Assembly (NCBI RefSeq): GCF_040115645.1
Contig: NC_089574.1
Location: forward strand, 1,798,001 to 1,862,000
Length of the DNA: 64,000 nucleotides
DNA from: Euwallacea fornicatus
Lineage: Eukaryota; Arthropoda; Insecta; Coleoptera; Curculionidae
Reading direction: 5' to 3'
Below, piece after piece: positions 12,301 to 24,545 of the stretch. The translations under genes and the position numbers were made by a program. The number at the start of each line of letters is the position of its first letter. Within the stretch, counting starts at the first letter, position 1. A model generated the notes under the pieces. The model ran no database searches and was not told where the DNA came from. It was given only the letters and a program-made list of their open reading frames with translations.

Positions 12301-13693
12301 TAATTGCTGGTGACCTCCCTTGTTTCCAGGACTATCCCATGCAGGATTTCTCCGATTATCGTTAACATTACTCGTTTGTCCAGGAACATTCCACCCATTG
12401 GGGCTCTTTGGAGCATTTACGTGGGACGAAGACTCTTTCCTGATAAAATCGTTGCTGGATTGTTGTGCCGTATTCCACCCTATGGGTTTGTTTTGTTGTA
12501 CTTGTGAGGTCTGTTTTCTAGAGTAGTCGATCTAAATAAATGATGATGCGTATGAGGAATGAGGCATATGAATGTAACAACGTAAAATCTGTGTTCGTTA
12601 ATATTTTAGGACCTAAAAAAGGATAAATTGCTATGGCGATATTGCCTCATACATTTTGACTAGAGCTCGATTGATAACTTCCAGCGGATGCAGATCTCGT
12701 ATCTGTAGGTACACTGTTGGTTCCATAATTGGTACGCGATGAACCATAGCTATTACTACTGGGATAGCTCCTACCGGAATTAGTTCTACCACCTCCACTG
12801 CCGCCCCGTGATTGATTTTTTGAAGATTTTTTCGATATTGATAAGTGTACTGATATCGCCACAAGAAGAAACAAAATTTCAACCGAAGTGAACTTCATTA
12901 TCTACGTAATAGCGTTATTTTTTACCCACATACACATATAAAATCCTGCAGCCGCGATTGAGTATTATGAATTCTTTGAACGTGTGCAGAGGACTGAACA
13001 AATTACAGGATATTCGCGAACGTAAACAAATGTTAATTTTGTTAGTAATGCTTGGATGCTTGTCATTGTTCTGGTGCCTTAACTGCGATATTAAATAATT
13101 ATTGCTTTATTTCTCATTAATTAATTCATAAATATAATGATTTCATGACTAATGGTAGCAGTTAAACAATAAGATTGCTTGTCGAAAACCCGTTCAAATG
13201 GAGTTTTTTCAAAAATCATTCGCCATTTTGAACAGATACAATCTTGAATTTCTTTACAAGAGAGAAAACATAGAATTGACGGTACATTTTGCAATATATA
13301 TATACTTTATATACGATGGGACTTATTGGGCTGTTTCTCGGAAATCTACGATGACTGTGTGGTAGGCAGAAATATCCCTACCGTGTAGCACAGTGTATTA
13401 TCAATGAATACCTTCCCGTCGAGGGAAAACCCCAAGAGTTACCCAACGCTTTATGATGTTTACAAATAATCACAAATCCATAACTTCTTACTTACCGGAG
13501 CTGAAGGTTTAACTTGCCCAGTTTCATGGCCACGCGGGTTCGCTGACCCAGTGGACGAGTCGCTCTTCTTCCTTCCCCAAAACCCGGATCCACCGCTGCT
13601 GCTCCTCGTTTTTGTTCTTCCGCCGCTCCGCTTAGCTGTCGAAAGATCGCACAACAAAAGCACAAACAAAAATAGTCCGAAAAAAAGCTTCAT
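9390..13693 (-). CDS. Secreted/membrane Trp- and Gly-repeat protein with duplicated Cys-rich region, two alternative first exons
   Basis: Exons: alternative first exons 13496-13693 and 12653-12898; then common 12196-12531, 11949-12078, 11779-11898, 11589-11723, 11235-11349, 11003-11174 and 9390-10271. All junctions have GT-AG and matching phase, giving about 695 or 711 residues. Order in the longer form: signal peptide; basic KK...Gly/Ser tract; residues 83-265 with scattered Trp motifs (PIGWN, PNGWNVPGQ, NPAWD, NPAWG, PAPGWN); Gly/Tyr tract (about 278-336); KKSSFF then hydrophobic STIGNVVAGMLVY (348-360); and a Cys-rich part from about 396. The Cys-rich part contains two related units, each ending YCV(T/M)T(M/L)A(V/L)AG, with several N-glycosylation sequons. 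No C-terminal anchor is seen. I do not recognise the family. The layout recalls vertebrate prion protein, but that may be convergence. Function is unknown. Likely polyadenylation signal at 9373-9378. Confidence 0.85.
10371..10670 (+). repeat. Partial copy of foldback family shared with 51778-52810
   Basis: Lies in the intron between exons 10271 and 11003. It begins ACAGGGTGTCCAG. It then matches the other copy in blocks, including GATTCTAGAGATTGAAA, AATTGCTTCTTAAAG and CACGTAATCCTGTATCGG. It corresponds to the left half of the full element only, so it is truncated. No coding capacity is visible. Confidence 0.6.
12653..12898 (-). CDS. Alternative first exon B (signal peptide + Gly/Ser tract)
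   Basis: Starts at ATG 12898 and encodes 82 residues: hydrophobic ILFLLVAISVHLSIS, then KKSSKNQSRGGSGGG and a Ser/Tyr/Asn-rich tail. It ends at CAAAAT|GTATGA in phase 0 and can join the acceptor TTTATTTAG at 12532 directly. No acceptor precedes its ATG, so it is a first exon with its own promoter, or a retained downstream start. Confidence 0.75.
13496..13693 (-). CDS. Alternative first exon A (signal peptide + basic Gly/Ser tract)
   Basis: Starts at ATG 13693 (KLFFGLFLFVLLLCDLSTA signal sequence, then KRSGGRTKTRSSSGGSG) and ends at GCTCCG|GTAAGT in phase 0. That phase fits the same acceptor at 12532 used by exon B. Upstream, GATCACTACC occurs twice (13711-13740), with the AT-rich ATATAAA between the copies. 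This may be promoter structure. Confidence 0.7.
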
Positions 13694-13739
13694 TGCAAAG
13701 CTCACGCTATGATCACTACCATATAAAGATCACTACCTT

Positions 13740-14189
13740 ATTTATTTCGTGAAACGTCGTCGTATACTGCAACCACAGGAAGTCAGGAACGCGAACGAAC
13801 GCTTTCAACAATTATTCTTGTTAAATGAGCAAATTGCCTTCAAGTGAACTATATTTGTCGGAAGAATTTTCTTGGGAACGATTGAAATCAGTGGTGTCGC
13901 AAGGTTGTAGTTAACGGTGACTAAGTTTTATACGATATTTAATTGAACGGGTTTCGTTCAAATAAACGTGGGTATAGTTGACTGGAGACAAATTAGGTTG
14001 TCTAAGAGGTGTTCTCTCTGTATATTCTATGTCGGTGGAATAATTAGGCAGCAGAATCGTGATAGTCGAGAGAAGCAACGCTTACGAGGATGGTCCTAAA
14101 GGTATCCGACATTTAAAAGAAAAAAAAATGGAAAATATTACATTTTTTCTTAACATAGTCTCATATACTTTTCTCAGCGATATTCTATG
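13740..14189. other. Intergenic, nothing recognised
   Basis: Upstream flank of the Trp/Gly-repeat gene. AT-rich with no supported gene or repeat pair. Confidence 0.4.
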
Positions 14190-14560
14190 GATTTTATACC
14201 CTGTTTATAGTAAGAAGCTTCGAAGGTTTCAAAATAGACATCAACCTCGGACACCACCTCTTCGTTACTGGCAAATCTCTTTTGGACTTCGGAGGAAATA
14301 GAAAATAATCTAAGGGGGCCAAATCTGGCGAATGGGGTGGACGAGGAAAAAGTTGAAAATCGAGTTTATAGATTTTGACCATCGCGGCGACGGAAGTGCG
14401 GACTGATGTTGACAAAGCAAGACTTTCTGTTTAGTCAAATGCAGTCACTGGTTCATTCGCTCAAACGCTGCAATGAGTTTGCATGATGTTCTCCGTTTAT
14501 TGCTTTTCCTTAAAGGTAAAGTCAACAAAAATTATCCCACGTAAGTCCCAAAAAACTAAC
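14190..14560 (-). pseudogene. Mariner transposase relic (C-terminal part)
   Basis: The minus strand encodes FPRPPHSPDLAPLDYFLFP followed by a degraded tail. This matches the conserved PHPPYSPDLAPSDYFLFP block around the third catalytic Asp of mariner transposases. Frames are interrupted before and after it. The catalytic third position survives but the enzyme is not functional. Termini were not located. Confidence 0.75.
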
Positions 14561-16785
14561 ACTATCGCCTCATTGGGTCAGCCACTGCAGAATTCGCCTT
14601 GGCAGCTGGTACGACCGCATTTAAACTCTACCACCCTATACTTCGCGGTTGTTAACAAAGGCCCAGATTCCCTCGAGTAGAATCGAACTCCACTTTGATG
14701 TTAAATGGACTAACAACTTTCAAATGGGAGTATTGAGTCAGGTATCGAAGATCAATTTTTTCATGTTCACAAAATTTCTAAAAGCGTTCACTAAAAACGG
14801 CTCTAAAACGAATGCATACATTAACATAGCACCATCAAACTTTGAACATAAGCTTTTTAAGGTTAGATTTCTGTAATATGGGAAATTTATAACAAACATT
14901 CGCCATCTATATGTGAGGTCGGGTACTTCCGTGACTGTCCTCGTAGATAGCGAGGCAATGATGATTAAGAATTGTTCTGCTTCATTCTACAAATCGCAAC
15001 TAATTATAAATATTTTTTGCTATAGTATTAAGGGGCACTGGACTTTTCTCCACTATTCTCGATTAAAACAAAAACTAAATTTAATTTAGTAATTTTTATA
15101 GATTTTACGAATCAGTTGTGGCTTTCTCCCTATGGGGAACAGATACATTGAACGTGCAAGTTGCAGTAATTCTTAGATAATTCCGATATGTGCCCATATT
15201 GCTAAGCACAATGGCGAATTAACCTGAACCACGCTGTCCTTAAGCGCCAGTCTGCCGTCTTAAGTAAGCGATAAATACCTAGATGCTCAAAGACAAGTAT
15301 TCCGAGTACACTTCATCAAAGCCACATTTGGACCCTAGAGTATTCGTTTTAGAGGCATTCAATGATAGTCCACACGAGTTACTCCATTCTTTAACAATGG
15401 TCCCTATGGGTTTCAGATGGTCAGCATTCGTAGTTCGTCATTGCGGTGTCGTGGGCAAAAATTTTGTGCACAAACTAATTTATGTAGTAAGGGCCTGTGG
15501 ACCGAACTCACCAGAGGCCCACACACCCAGAGTCGCTCAAGCTCCATTCACAAACATACCTCCACGCGCGCCTATGAAGATATGAATGAAACCAGTTCAG
15601 TTACAAGCCCCAGCAGTTTTCACCGTTAAAATCGCGACTGAGCTTTCGAATCCCAGAAGTCCTTTTATGGTAGCCAGAAAAACAACCGATTGACCCCATC
15701 AAGAGGTCCAGCTCAAGTTGAGGTTTCCTTAAGTGTACTCAAAAGTTGGTTGATCAAAATGGCCGTTAAAATACATTATCGTAGTGGAAATTAGTGGAAA
15801 TTGTTATATTATAAAAGGGATTTGTTTGAAAACGAGCTGTTGAATGTATCTTTAAACTTGAGAAGTTCAAAGGCTACAATCAGTTATGAGTGTGAAGATG
15901 TCCTCAAAGCTTGGTAGGTCAAGTCCACTTCATTGGTCTTATTCCTCGACGTTAATACGATGAGTTTTTGTTAAAATGCGGATAGTAATCTTTCAAACCT
16001 CGAAAATGCAACAATTATAACTGATGCTCCAATTATTTTCTCCTTTGATGCCAGAAAGCCGCAATTAAGTCCCAAACTACACCACTGTTTTCGGCTAACC
16101 GGTGATGTCCGTGATTCAATAACTACATAGCATCAGTTTTTCAATTAAATTTAATCATGTTGAATCTTCAATCGACACCAATTTTCTAATTTTATCTGCA
16201 CATATGAATATTTCAGGGTCAGTTCTTAGGTAATGGCAGGTATAAGTGCGTAGATTTAATCCCTTCAAAGAGCTAAATCACTGTTCCTATTGTTTTTATT
16301 CCCGGTAATTCTAAAGATTTATCGTACAAGTCGATCGATGTAACTGTGAAAATTTGGAATTTTCGTATTTTCCGAAAATTTTCGAAATTCGTTTCAATTT
16401 GTAAAGTGTGATAATCCGTGCGATCAAAAATAATTCAATATTTTCTGATCTAAATTTTATGTTTTTCTGGGCTCATTTTAAGATATTTCTCAAAATAAAT
16501 TTTACTTCGTCGCAAGCGCATGATTAAATCTGACATCAATTTCCCTGAAATTGAACAAAAATACATTTTTTGAAGCCCCCTCAAAGGATATGCTCCTTCA
16601 ATAATTTGAGAATATCAGTTTTCTCGATAATTTCTTAAATCAGTTGGGGATCTCTCTAAACTTTATTACGTTGTTTTGTTTATGTATAAAAATGCACATG
16701 ATTTTCCAAAATTACTGATTTTGTACCTCTTTAGGTTTTCAAGATCCCAATGTGGACGATGAATTTAGTTAACGCTGTATGTACA
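14561..16785. other. Intergenic, nothing recognised
   Basis: Short frames only, the longest about 100 codons, without family resemblance or splice context. No repeat pair was recognised in this stretch. Confidence 0.4.
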
Positions 16786-17795
16786 AGATCGTCCAAATTC
16801 GAAGCGTATTAACGGGATCTCGGAAATTATAAGATATGCGAAATTACTTAAATTGAGGCGAGGTTACTTAATTTAGTCAGATCCATGACTTAAATCACTT
16901 TCAAAATTCATAATAATCATTTTTAAAAGGTTTTTCTTCTTGCAAATAGTGCTCTGAAGATATTTGAACGTTTCTATTACACGCGTTATAGATATTTATC
17001 ATATAAGTCTTTGCAAGCAATGCGATTATTTTATGGCACTTTAATAATAATTAAAATCAACTTTATAATTCACTGAAAAGATTTCATAAAGCGACAATTT
17101 AACAACTGTTTATTTATGTAAAAAAATGCAGACCGCACTCAATCTACAGCCATTTGCTTGCGCAGATATGAGTTTTTTTAATACTCATAAGTCCTGTCCA
17201 TTTCTAATACTTTGCAAATAGTTATTTACGTTATTTAGTTCTATTGGACTTATACTAAAATTGACTGAAAAAGTCTTTTACGAGGAGAGAAGAAAGTGCA
17301 ACGAAGGCAAACCGATGCTAAAAACGATACGTGGGAGAATGACTGACACGTGCATTTTTTAAAAGGCTCCTTAGTCATATCTACCACTTATTTTGGTCGT
17401 TGTTGCACGTCACTGTTCTTGGAAAGGCAAAAAGTTTTAAAAGGCAAAATAAAAAATCCAAGTCCGTATAAAAAAAAAAGAAGTTGATTATGATGGCTTA
17501 AACACGAAACGTCGGATTCCAAATTTCGCAACGCTATTTTGTAAGGACGCGAAAGTGGTAATAATGGAGTGACGTCAATTTTGAAATAACTCTTCAATAC
17601 AAGCAAAGAAGAAAAGTGATACACCAACATTTCAGTTCTTTCTAGATATCGCCCGAAGTATTCGAAATTTTTCCGAGTGCGGAGTGGCAGCTTCCAGGCG
17701 TTAAATTGTGAAGCTTTGCCCCAAGCGACCTCGCATCTCTTACAGTTTCCGAGATTCCAACGACACACTTCGAATTTGGACCGCCCTGTACGCTG
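16786..17795. mobile_element. Foldback element, about 1.0 kb, inverted arms
   Basis: The left arm starts GTACAAGATCGTCCAAATTC and the right arm, read on the minus strand, starts GTACAGGGCGGTCCAAATTC. Both continue with GAAG, ATCTCGGAAA and AAGA(T/G)ATGCGA over about 80 nt. The inner part is diverged. A 138-codon minus-strand frame across the right arm has no family resemblance and is taken as chance. Confidence 0.6.
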
Positions 17796-17799
17796 CAGT

Positions 17800-20700
17800 T
17801 TCACGTTCTAAGTTAGCCTCAAGGAGACAAATTCAGGGGAATTGAAGAAATACTATATAGGCAAAAACCTTTCTGCACAAGCCTATCTGATTTCCTCATA
17901 TAGAACTAATTATTTTCCTTTGCACAAACCACCTCGGTCGGCCAGCTCGCACGTACACTTTTCTTTTTTCCACTGTTACGCCACTGCTGTCACCGCGTTA
18001 GGGAAAGTAAATTGTGCATTCGACGAGAGTTCGGAATACCAGTCTCGACACCTGTGTCCACCATTATTTTTCTATTACTACAATTTGACCCTGATGCTCA
18101 AACCTACTTTCGGATGATTTGAAGCATATCTGTGCGCCTCATTTCCGGATTTTTGACAATTCCCCGTTTCCAGTATGTTACGTAATTGCTGGACAATATT
18201 ACGTTCATGTAACTTCGCGAGTGAAATTTGAATACCCTAATCGATTTGCAGTTACTAAAAAATACTATGAACTGGCCATACAGACTCGTATAAGGGCAGG
18301 TAAGTTTATTTACAGGTAATAAATAAATTTACTATTATTAGCTTTAATGCACGCACATTTAACCGGTTTTTACCTTAAAACAATACATGCTCGCACGTAG
18401 TTTGCCACAAAAATTCTTCATTGCGCAAATACTATTGTTGTTCAAATTTTATTAGCGCACCACTGGTTTTCCTCAAAACAAAAAAAATATATATCTATTC
18501 GGTTTGGTGCAAAAACGCTTGCGTTGTAGATACCTGACGTAACTTCAATTCGAATTTCTGCCTTTTTATTCCGATTTCATCATACAGCAAAATTACAAAA
18601 AAGCTCTGCAGGAACGCTGCTTTGTGAGCCGCGTGCCACATTGCAGGACGTCGCACCGCTCGTCTCGTACCAGTTGGAGAACTACGCATTTCCTAGCTAC
18701 CACCACGTATATATACCGCTGAATCCCTCGCAAATATCTGTGTCGTTCTGGGATTCGCCATCCCTGGCGAAGTTTAAAATGCTTACGAAAAAATTAAACC
18801 CGCTTAGGATTGAGGCGCATCTGCCAATTTTCAAGGAATCCTCTGCGCGGCCTTTGCTCAACATCATAAGAAGCCTGAATTTGCAGAAAAACAATGCGCT
18901 CGCCAAATGCCGAGGAAACTAATTGGCACTGATTTGGAAAAAATGTCTCTTGAAGGAAGTTCACCGATACCTCCTATCCTCGATGGAAGTAAATATTCTC
19001 ACAAAAGAAAATCGGCCCATTCTGAGTTTAAGCGCATTCGCCAAGTGTCAAGACATTCTGTGCACCGTTTCTGCTCAGCAACATCAAAGGCTGAAATTGC
19101 GGAATGTGCTCGTTCGCCCGTTGTCAAGAAATCGTGATTGCGATGTGCAACCATGGAGTAACCGGTTTCGCCCAGTGCTCGTTACTAACACGTGCAGGCT
19201 TTAATTTTCGTATAGGTAGGCAAAGCCTTTGATACAAATCACAAGCTCCGGCAGTCTCCCCAAAGCGCTTAATGCCGCTTCTATCGCTCTCTCTAATCTG
19301 CATATTTTCATGTACGTGTGGTAGAGAAGCTTTGAAAGTAACTCAGTTCAGTAGGAGCTAACGCACGGGTGGAACATTTAGTTGAAGTAATCTCTTTTTC
19401 TTGCGCTGACAATGCCTTACGGCCTGTTTTTCGCCACTAGTTACCTTTTCACTCGGGCCCATTTTTGCCAGAGACAAAACAGATCAGTTGGTGCGAGCTT
19501 AAACTGCACGGAGAAATTGCAATTTTTCATATTTTGCAGCGTCTCAGATTGGCGGCTTTGAATAATGCCGCGACAGTGAATCGCCACATTTTCACCTTCT
19601 GAAAAAAATCGCCAAAAATCGCCTCCTCTCAGTCCTTTTTCCTTCCTATCTATGGCTTTCGACCATCAGCGTAGCCAGCTCCATTTATCTATCGGCTTTT
19701 GTATTGTGATGAACATAACGATATGATAGTAACAATAATAATAATAATAATAATGGTAACAGATTACCCGCATTCTCACACAAATCATCACGTTAATATC
19801 TCTATAGATAAACTTCGAGAAGTAAAAGTAAAAGCGATTGATACATGTCGCGTGCTGATGGTGGCCAAAATAAAAGCGATAATCATAAACATTTATGGTA
19901 ATTAGAAATGCAGCGAGGCATGAACATTTTTAAGCTGATTCAAGGAAGTGGTGCTAGCTCATTACTTAACAAAATAATCTGAAGAATTAACGACAATGAC
20001 CATAACATTAGAGGAAGTCAGGAAATAGGCGAAAGTTCAGTGTCGCTCTCAACGCAGAGATTTCATTAATTTATTCAAAATTATTAGCCTGATGAGAATT
20101 TTTTTAAAATTATCTCATGTCGACTATAATTTAACGAAACTGAAAACAATGTTAGTTAATTGACTCGGGCAGCTGCCTGAATACGATACAGGCGGACACA
20201 AATTTATTAACATTCCTGTTTACACTTTTTCTTCTAGATTTTAACATTTCAGTTCGCAAAGAGTTCTGCAAGCATGCAGTTATGAAAGCGTTATGTAAGC
20301 CTTCGTTTATGTACCGATTTCCTAGAAAACGGATTCGGATTTATTTGGTCTGTAGGAAATGCTACTTGATCTCTTGAGATTTTCGTTACCGGCTTAATGC
20401 CGGGCCGGGTATTCATCAAGTTGATGTAACAACGTCAATAAGCAACGATGAGTAGTGTTAATAGGACTAGAAGGAAAAACGATGTGCAAATTAAAGAGGC
20501 AGAGAAAGTGATCTCAATGCCTTCAGATTTTACAAATTACACTTATTATTGTGCGAGCATGCTCTCACCAACCTTCGTGCTAGTTGAATTTATGTCAGCA
20601 CCAGGTTTAATAATAGCGCACCTGTGACCAGGTAACCACGGTGGACAAATATTTTTATGGTGGCCGGCCAGTTCCAGTAATACCGTCATCTTCATAGTCA

Positions 20701-22254
20701 AGTATGTTCCGACCACTCCACTTTCATCCTCGCCGCACAAATGGTTATGTAGATCAAAATTTTTAAGATAAAAATGCCATTTGATAATGTATCTTCCATC
20801 GGACTAAATTGAAGAATAGCCCTCCGACAGCATCTTTAGTAGTTGTCTTTGGCTAGAGCAACGTGCTATAACCTTCCAGATACTGAAGGCGGGTACCATT
20901 CGCGCACCCCGTAATGCTTTCCGTCTTTATGACGGCTCAAGTTAAGCGTTTTAGTCCACTATCAAAATCGGTTCAGCTTAATTTGGGTTAAACTTACTGA
21001 CTTACATGACTCCTCTTTTCACAATATTGCTTAAAATTGGTAGACGCGGCACAGGCCAGTAATGCCTGAAGTCGGTAGGACATACCTTTTTTCCAAAGAG
21101 AGTACCTTCTTCAATCGAGAGCGAACGTTTGTCAAGGAATTCAGTCTCATAACCTGTAAAAAATACTAAATAAAATGCGAAAACATCTAACCGTCCACCT
21201 ATTATTTAATGATTATTCTCTCATTGGGTACATTCAAGAGACAATAGCGTTACAGCGCTTCAATGAAGATGTCGCGTATCGCTGCAATGCTGACCTCAAG
21301 CGGGACAACGTCATGCCGAGGAGCTAGAACTTTGAACCTTTAATTTTTTTGAGAAGAATCACTTAACGAATACCTACGAAATCGAATTCATCAGACGTGA
21401 AGCCGACAACGAATTCGGGTTACAAGTTGTGCAGCACTCGGCCGCCACAAATTCCCTGAATGCACCTATGGCTCAAACACTGTCTCCATCTCATCTCCAT
21501 AAATTAAAATTGTTAATGCTGTTACGAAGGCCCGATTGCCAGTTTGAGATTTTTTTAAATTTAGGAAGAAAATGTGGGGAGACATACGTATATAATTTTC
21601 CTAAATATGGAGAAAAGTTGCATAAGTTGGTGTTCCAAACTCACTCCCCTGAAACGAAGTTCCATCCCTTTAGGCACTCAAACAACGGAGATACTCATAT
21701 GATGACATGTAATTTGTATGTTGGACATGGGGAGCCTATGTAATTACCTATGGAAACGCTCTCGTCTGAGCTCACGAGAATATTTTCAAACAAATCCTCA
21801 AACAAGTAAAATATCAGTGGAAGTCTGAGATCAGCTCAATAGTTAATCAGATATTTGATGGTATCACGAGGTTCTAAGTAGTTCAAACCATTGTTTAGGT
21901 AATTCGCGTATTATTTATTGTTATTTTTGTTAAATAAAGGTTGTCGAGTCTCACAAAGTTTGCGAACTAGTATCACTTATCGGCGAACCCACGAATGAGA
22001 AATGTAACAATACTTTCAAAGCCTTGTAAGTGATTACACTGTCACCGCTGAAAGTTCTGATGCCGTAATTATAGTACAGGATGACCATGAGAAAAATTTA
22101 CATTTTTAAAAAACCAGAGCGATGCTAATTTTTCAAAATAATAATTACTAAACTTGTCTAAATTCACTTCAGGTAGAAAAAATGAATCCATTTTTGCCTA
22201 GGTGGAACTGTTAATCAACAAAAATGCAAATATTGGACAGGGAAAAATCCGAAA
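17800..22254. other. Intergenic, nothing recognised except a microsatellite
   Basis: Includes a somewhat GC-richer stretch (18600-19300) with overlapping frames on both strands of under 95 codons. None has a recognisable domain or convincing splice sites. An (AAT)n tract lies at 19734-19754. Confidence 0.4.
19734..19754. repeat. (AAT)n microsatellite
   Basis: Seven tandem AAT units. Confidence 0.9.
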
Positions 22255-22560
22255 CGGTTTCATGACAGACCTCTTCAGGCACCTCATGTAACTCGGTCAC
22301 CTTGTAAACTTGCTTTCGTGACTTCAAGATTCGGAGATGTGTCCTGGCCCCCGCCGTCTCCTGACCTTAACACGCGTGATTTTTTTGACGCGGGTATTTG
22401 AAAGAGAAAGTATATCGACATAAACCCCGCACTTTTAATGACTTGAAGATAGCGATTCGTGGAGAGGTGGCATTGATCACCGAGAAGACTCTGGAACGAG
22501 CGTGGAGAAGCTTTCCGGGCAGAATTGAAAATCGCATTAGGGAAGACAGACTTCGCCTTC
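22255..22560 (+). pseudogene. IS630-Tc1-mariner (ITm) transposase relic
   Basis: The frames read WPPPSPDLNTRDFF and, after a shift, a run with PRTFNDLKIAIRGEV and ITEKTLERAWRSF. These match the WPPRSPDLTPLDFFLWG and following DLK..I..EI segments at the C-terminal end of insect ITm transposases. A frameshift separates the two blocks. A (TC)n tract at 22572-22590 follows directly. Confidence 0.75.
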
Positions 22561-22571
22561 CCTCTCTATCT

Positions 22572-22590
22572 TCTCTCTCTCTCTCTCTCT
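22572..22590. repeat. (TC)n microsatellite
   Basis: About nine tandem TC units directly 3' of the transposase relic. Confidence 0.85.
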
Positions 22591-22599
22591 ATCTCATTT

Positions 22600-23810
22600 T
22601 TCCTACGTAAAGTGAATGGCGTATACCCACAAACAGGTTAGATAAGTTTAATTAAAAAATAATAATAATAAAATCAATATTGTTCTAGTTTTTTAAAAAA
22701 TGTAAATGTTTTTCGTGATCAGTCTGCATTTGCAGTAATATTTACCATAAAGACATTTCTCGGAATCCATTAGTCTAATGATAAAAGTTAAAGCCGACAC
22801 GGTACCCATTAGAGTTGCACAAAGACCACAACTAAATTGGAGTAAGCATTGTTATGTAGTCGGCTGATTGAATGCTTTTATCTCATTAATTTCTATGATT
22901 GTAGAGGAATCAGAATTGCGAAAACAAACAAAGTCGTCTTTCATTTAAGTGCGTAGGAAATGTGAATTTGTTAAACGCAGAATGGGGTTCTTGGAGAGTT
23001 CTGAAATTTGCTCAAAAATTTTGTCGAAGCCTTCAAGAAGTTCTTCCAAGCAGCATTAGTGGCAACAGGGAACCGATCAACAAATTGTGATGTGAACATG
23101 ACACCATAAACCCAGTTAAAACCACAGTGATCTGCAGAAATTGCTCAACTGCAAAACACTTAAAATTCTTCGGTTGCAGTCTTTTGCAGATAATTTTTGT
23201 CAACTCGGTAGCCGTGCGTCCATTGAGATAATGAAGAGTACTTTTACGTGTTTGCTCTTCTGTACAAAATTGCACGGAAAAGGTGACAACTACCATAATA
23301 TTTATTGGTTCTCTCCTACTTTCACAATGTCACCAAATCTACCAGCAGCTAAAGTAGATTATTAGCACTAGTTGATGGTATTATTTTGCCGCACGAAAGG
23401 AATAGTTAACTTTCCTCACATCCTCGAGTATCTGGAGCAGCAAGTTCCCATACGAAGGTGAAACCTCTGAAACAACGAAAATAGATAAATTTTACTTATC
23501 TCAGGTATGTGAAACCACAATCAGTTTCGTTTTTCTCGATTTTTGACCTTTTTAACTTGAAAGCTTTGAAAATAACGTTTTTTTTTTCGAAATAATGAAA
23601 GAAAATAATCAACCGAAAGATGCATGTTTCAAAAATCTGTTATTCGCAATTTTCGAGCACGGTGAAAACATGGAAACGTGTATGAACTAGCGAGAATTTG
23701 CTTTTACATGCGAAACATCCTGTAGTTTGTTTGTGGTAATCACTACTAGTATTTTTCTGTATTGTTCGTATATTACCGTGATCAAAAAATAAGGTGAATT
23801 TACTTGCAAC
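22600..23810. other. Intergenic, nothing recognised
   Basis: AT-rich. Only short frames without family resemblance. Confidence 0.4.
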
Positions 23811-24545
23811 ATGAAAAACCTCCGCTTATCCTTTCAAATAAACATCGTCGCCTTCAAAACACTCCCCGTCGGACACAATCCAGTTATGCCATCGACTTTT
23901 TCAACTTCCGAAACGGTCAGAGAAGTTTCGTCCCAGATGCCCTTCAACACTTTCTTCGATTCGGCTTCTATACCCTCAATTGAGTCGAAACGATACAGTG
24001 TTTTTTTTTTTTTTGAGTTTGTCGAACAGTCCGAAGTTCAACGGTGCTAAATCAGGCAAATACGGAGGTCGCGGACCGACGCGGGTCGAGTTTTTGGAAA
24101 AACGTTCTCCAAGAACCAATGCATCGTGGGAGGGGACATTATCGTGGTGCAAAAGCCAAGAATTGTCTGCCTGCAATTTTGGCCTGCTGAGGCGAATAGC
24201 TTTGAGCGAACAACGCGTAAAATGATATTCCTTGTTAACCGTTTGGTCTGGTGGAAAAAATTCATAAGCTCGACACGGCGATGATCGAAGAAAATTGTCA
24301 ATTTTGATTTTTAGTCGACTTTGGTGTTTTTTTTTAAATCTTTTACACGATATTCGCTCGACTGGTCGGTTGTTTCCGGGTCGCATGCACAGACACAAGC
24401 CTCATTTCCCGTAATGATGCGTTTCATGACGTCCTGGTAGTCAAAAATCGTTGTTTGACAAGTTTTCAAGCTACGCTTCTCCTCCAAAGAATTGAGTGCT
24501 TTTGATGACTTTTGACGAATGACAAAACAGTGCTGCCTTTGCTGA
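23811..24545 (-). pseudogene. Mariner transposase relic (second, diverged lineage)
   Basis: Minus-strand frames contain, in order: a degraded first-Asp block (ITGNEACVCACDPETTDQSS, where Asp is replaced by Asn), LTIFFDHRRVELMNFFHQ, then LLHHDNVPSHDALVL around the second Asp, then PRPPYLPDLAPLNFGLF, where the third Asp of PSD/PLD is Asn. The C-terminal tail follows down to 23814. Several frameshifts are present. This is a dead copy of a mariner different from the one at 55.5 kb. Confidence 0.85.

Noticed and set aside
15283..15629. Two overlapping frames of 100 and 70 codons
   Set aside because: No splice sites, no codon pattern and no resemblance to a known protein.
17388..17804. 138-codon minus-strand frame, the longest in the middle region
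   Set aside because: It runs across the right arm of the 16786-17795 foldback element and shows no family resemblance or domain.
18600..19300. GC-richer block with frames on both strands
   Set aside because: No frame is favoured over the others and none has a recognisable domain.
20546..20760. Minus-strand frame with several Cys and Pro
   Set aside because: Superficially exon-like, but the possible donor is poor, no partner exon was found and no family is recognised.
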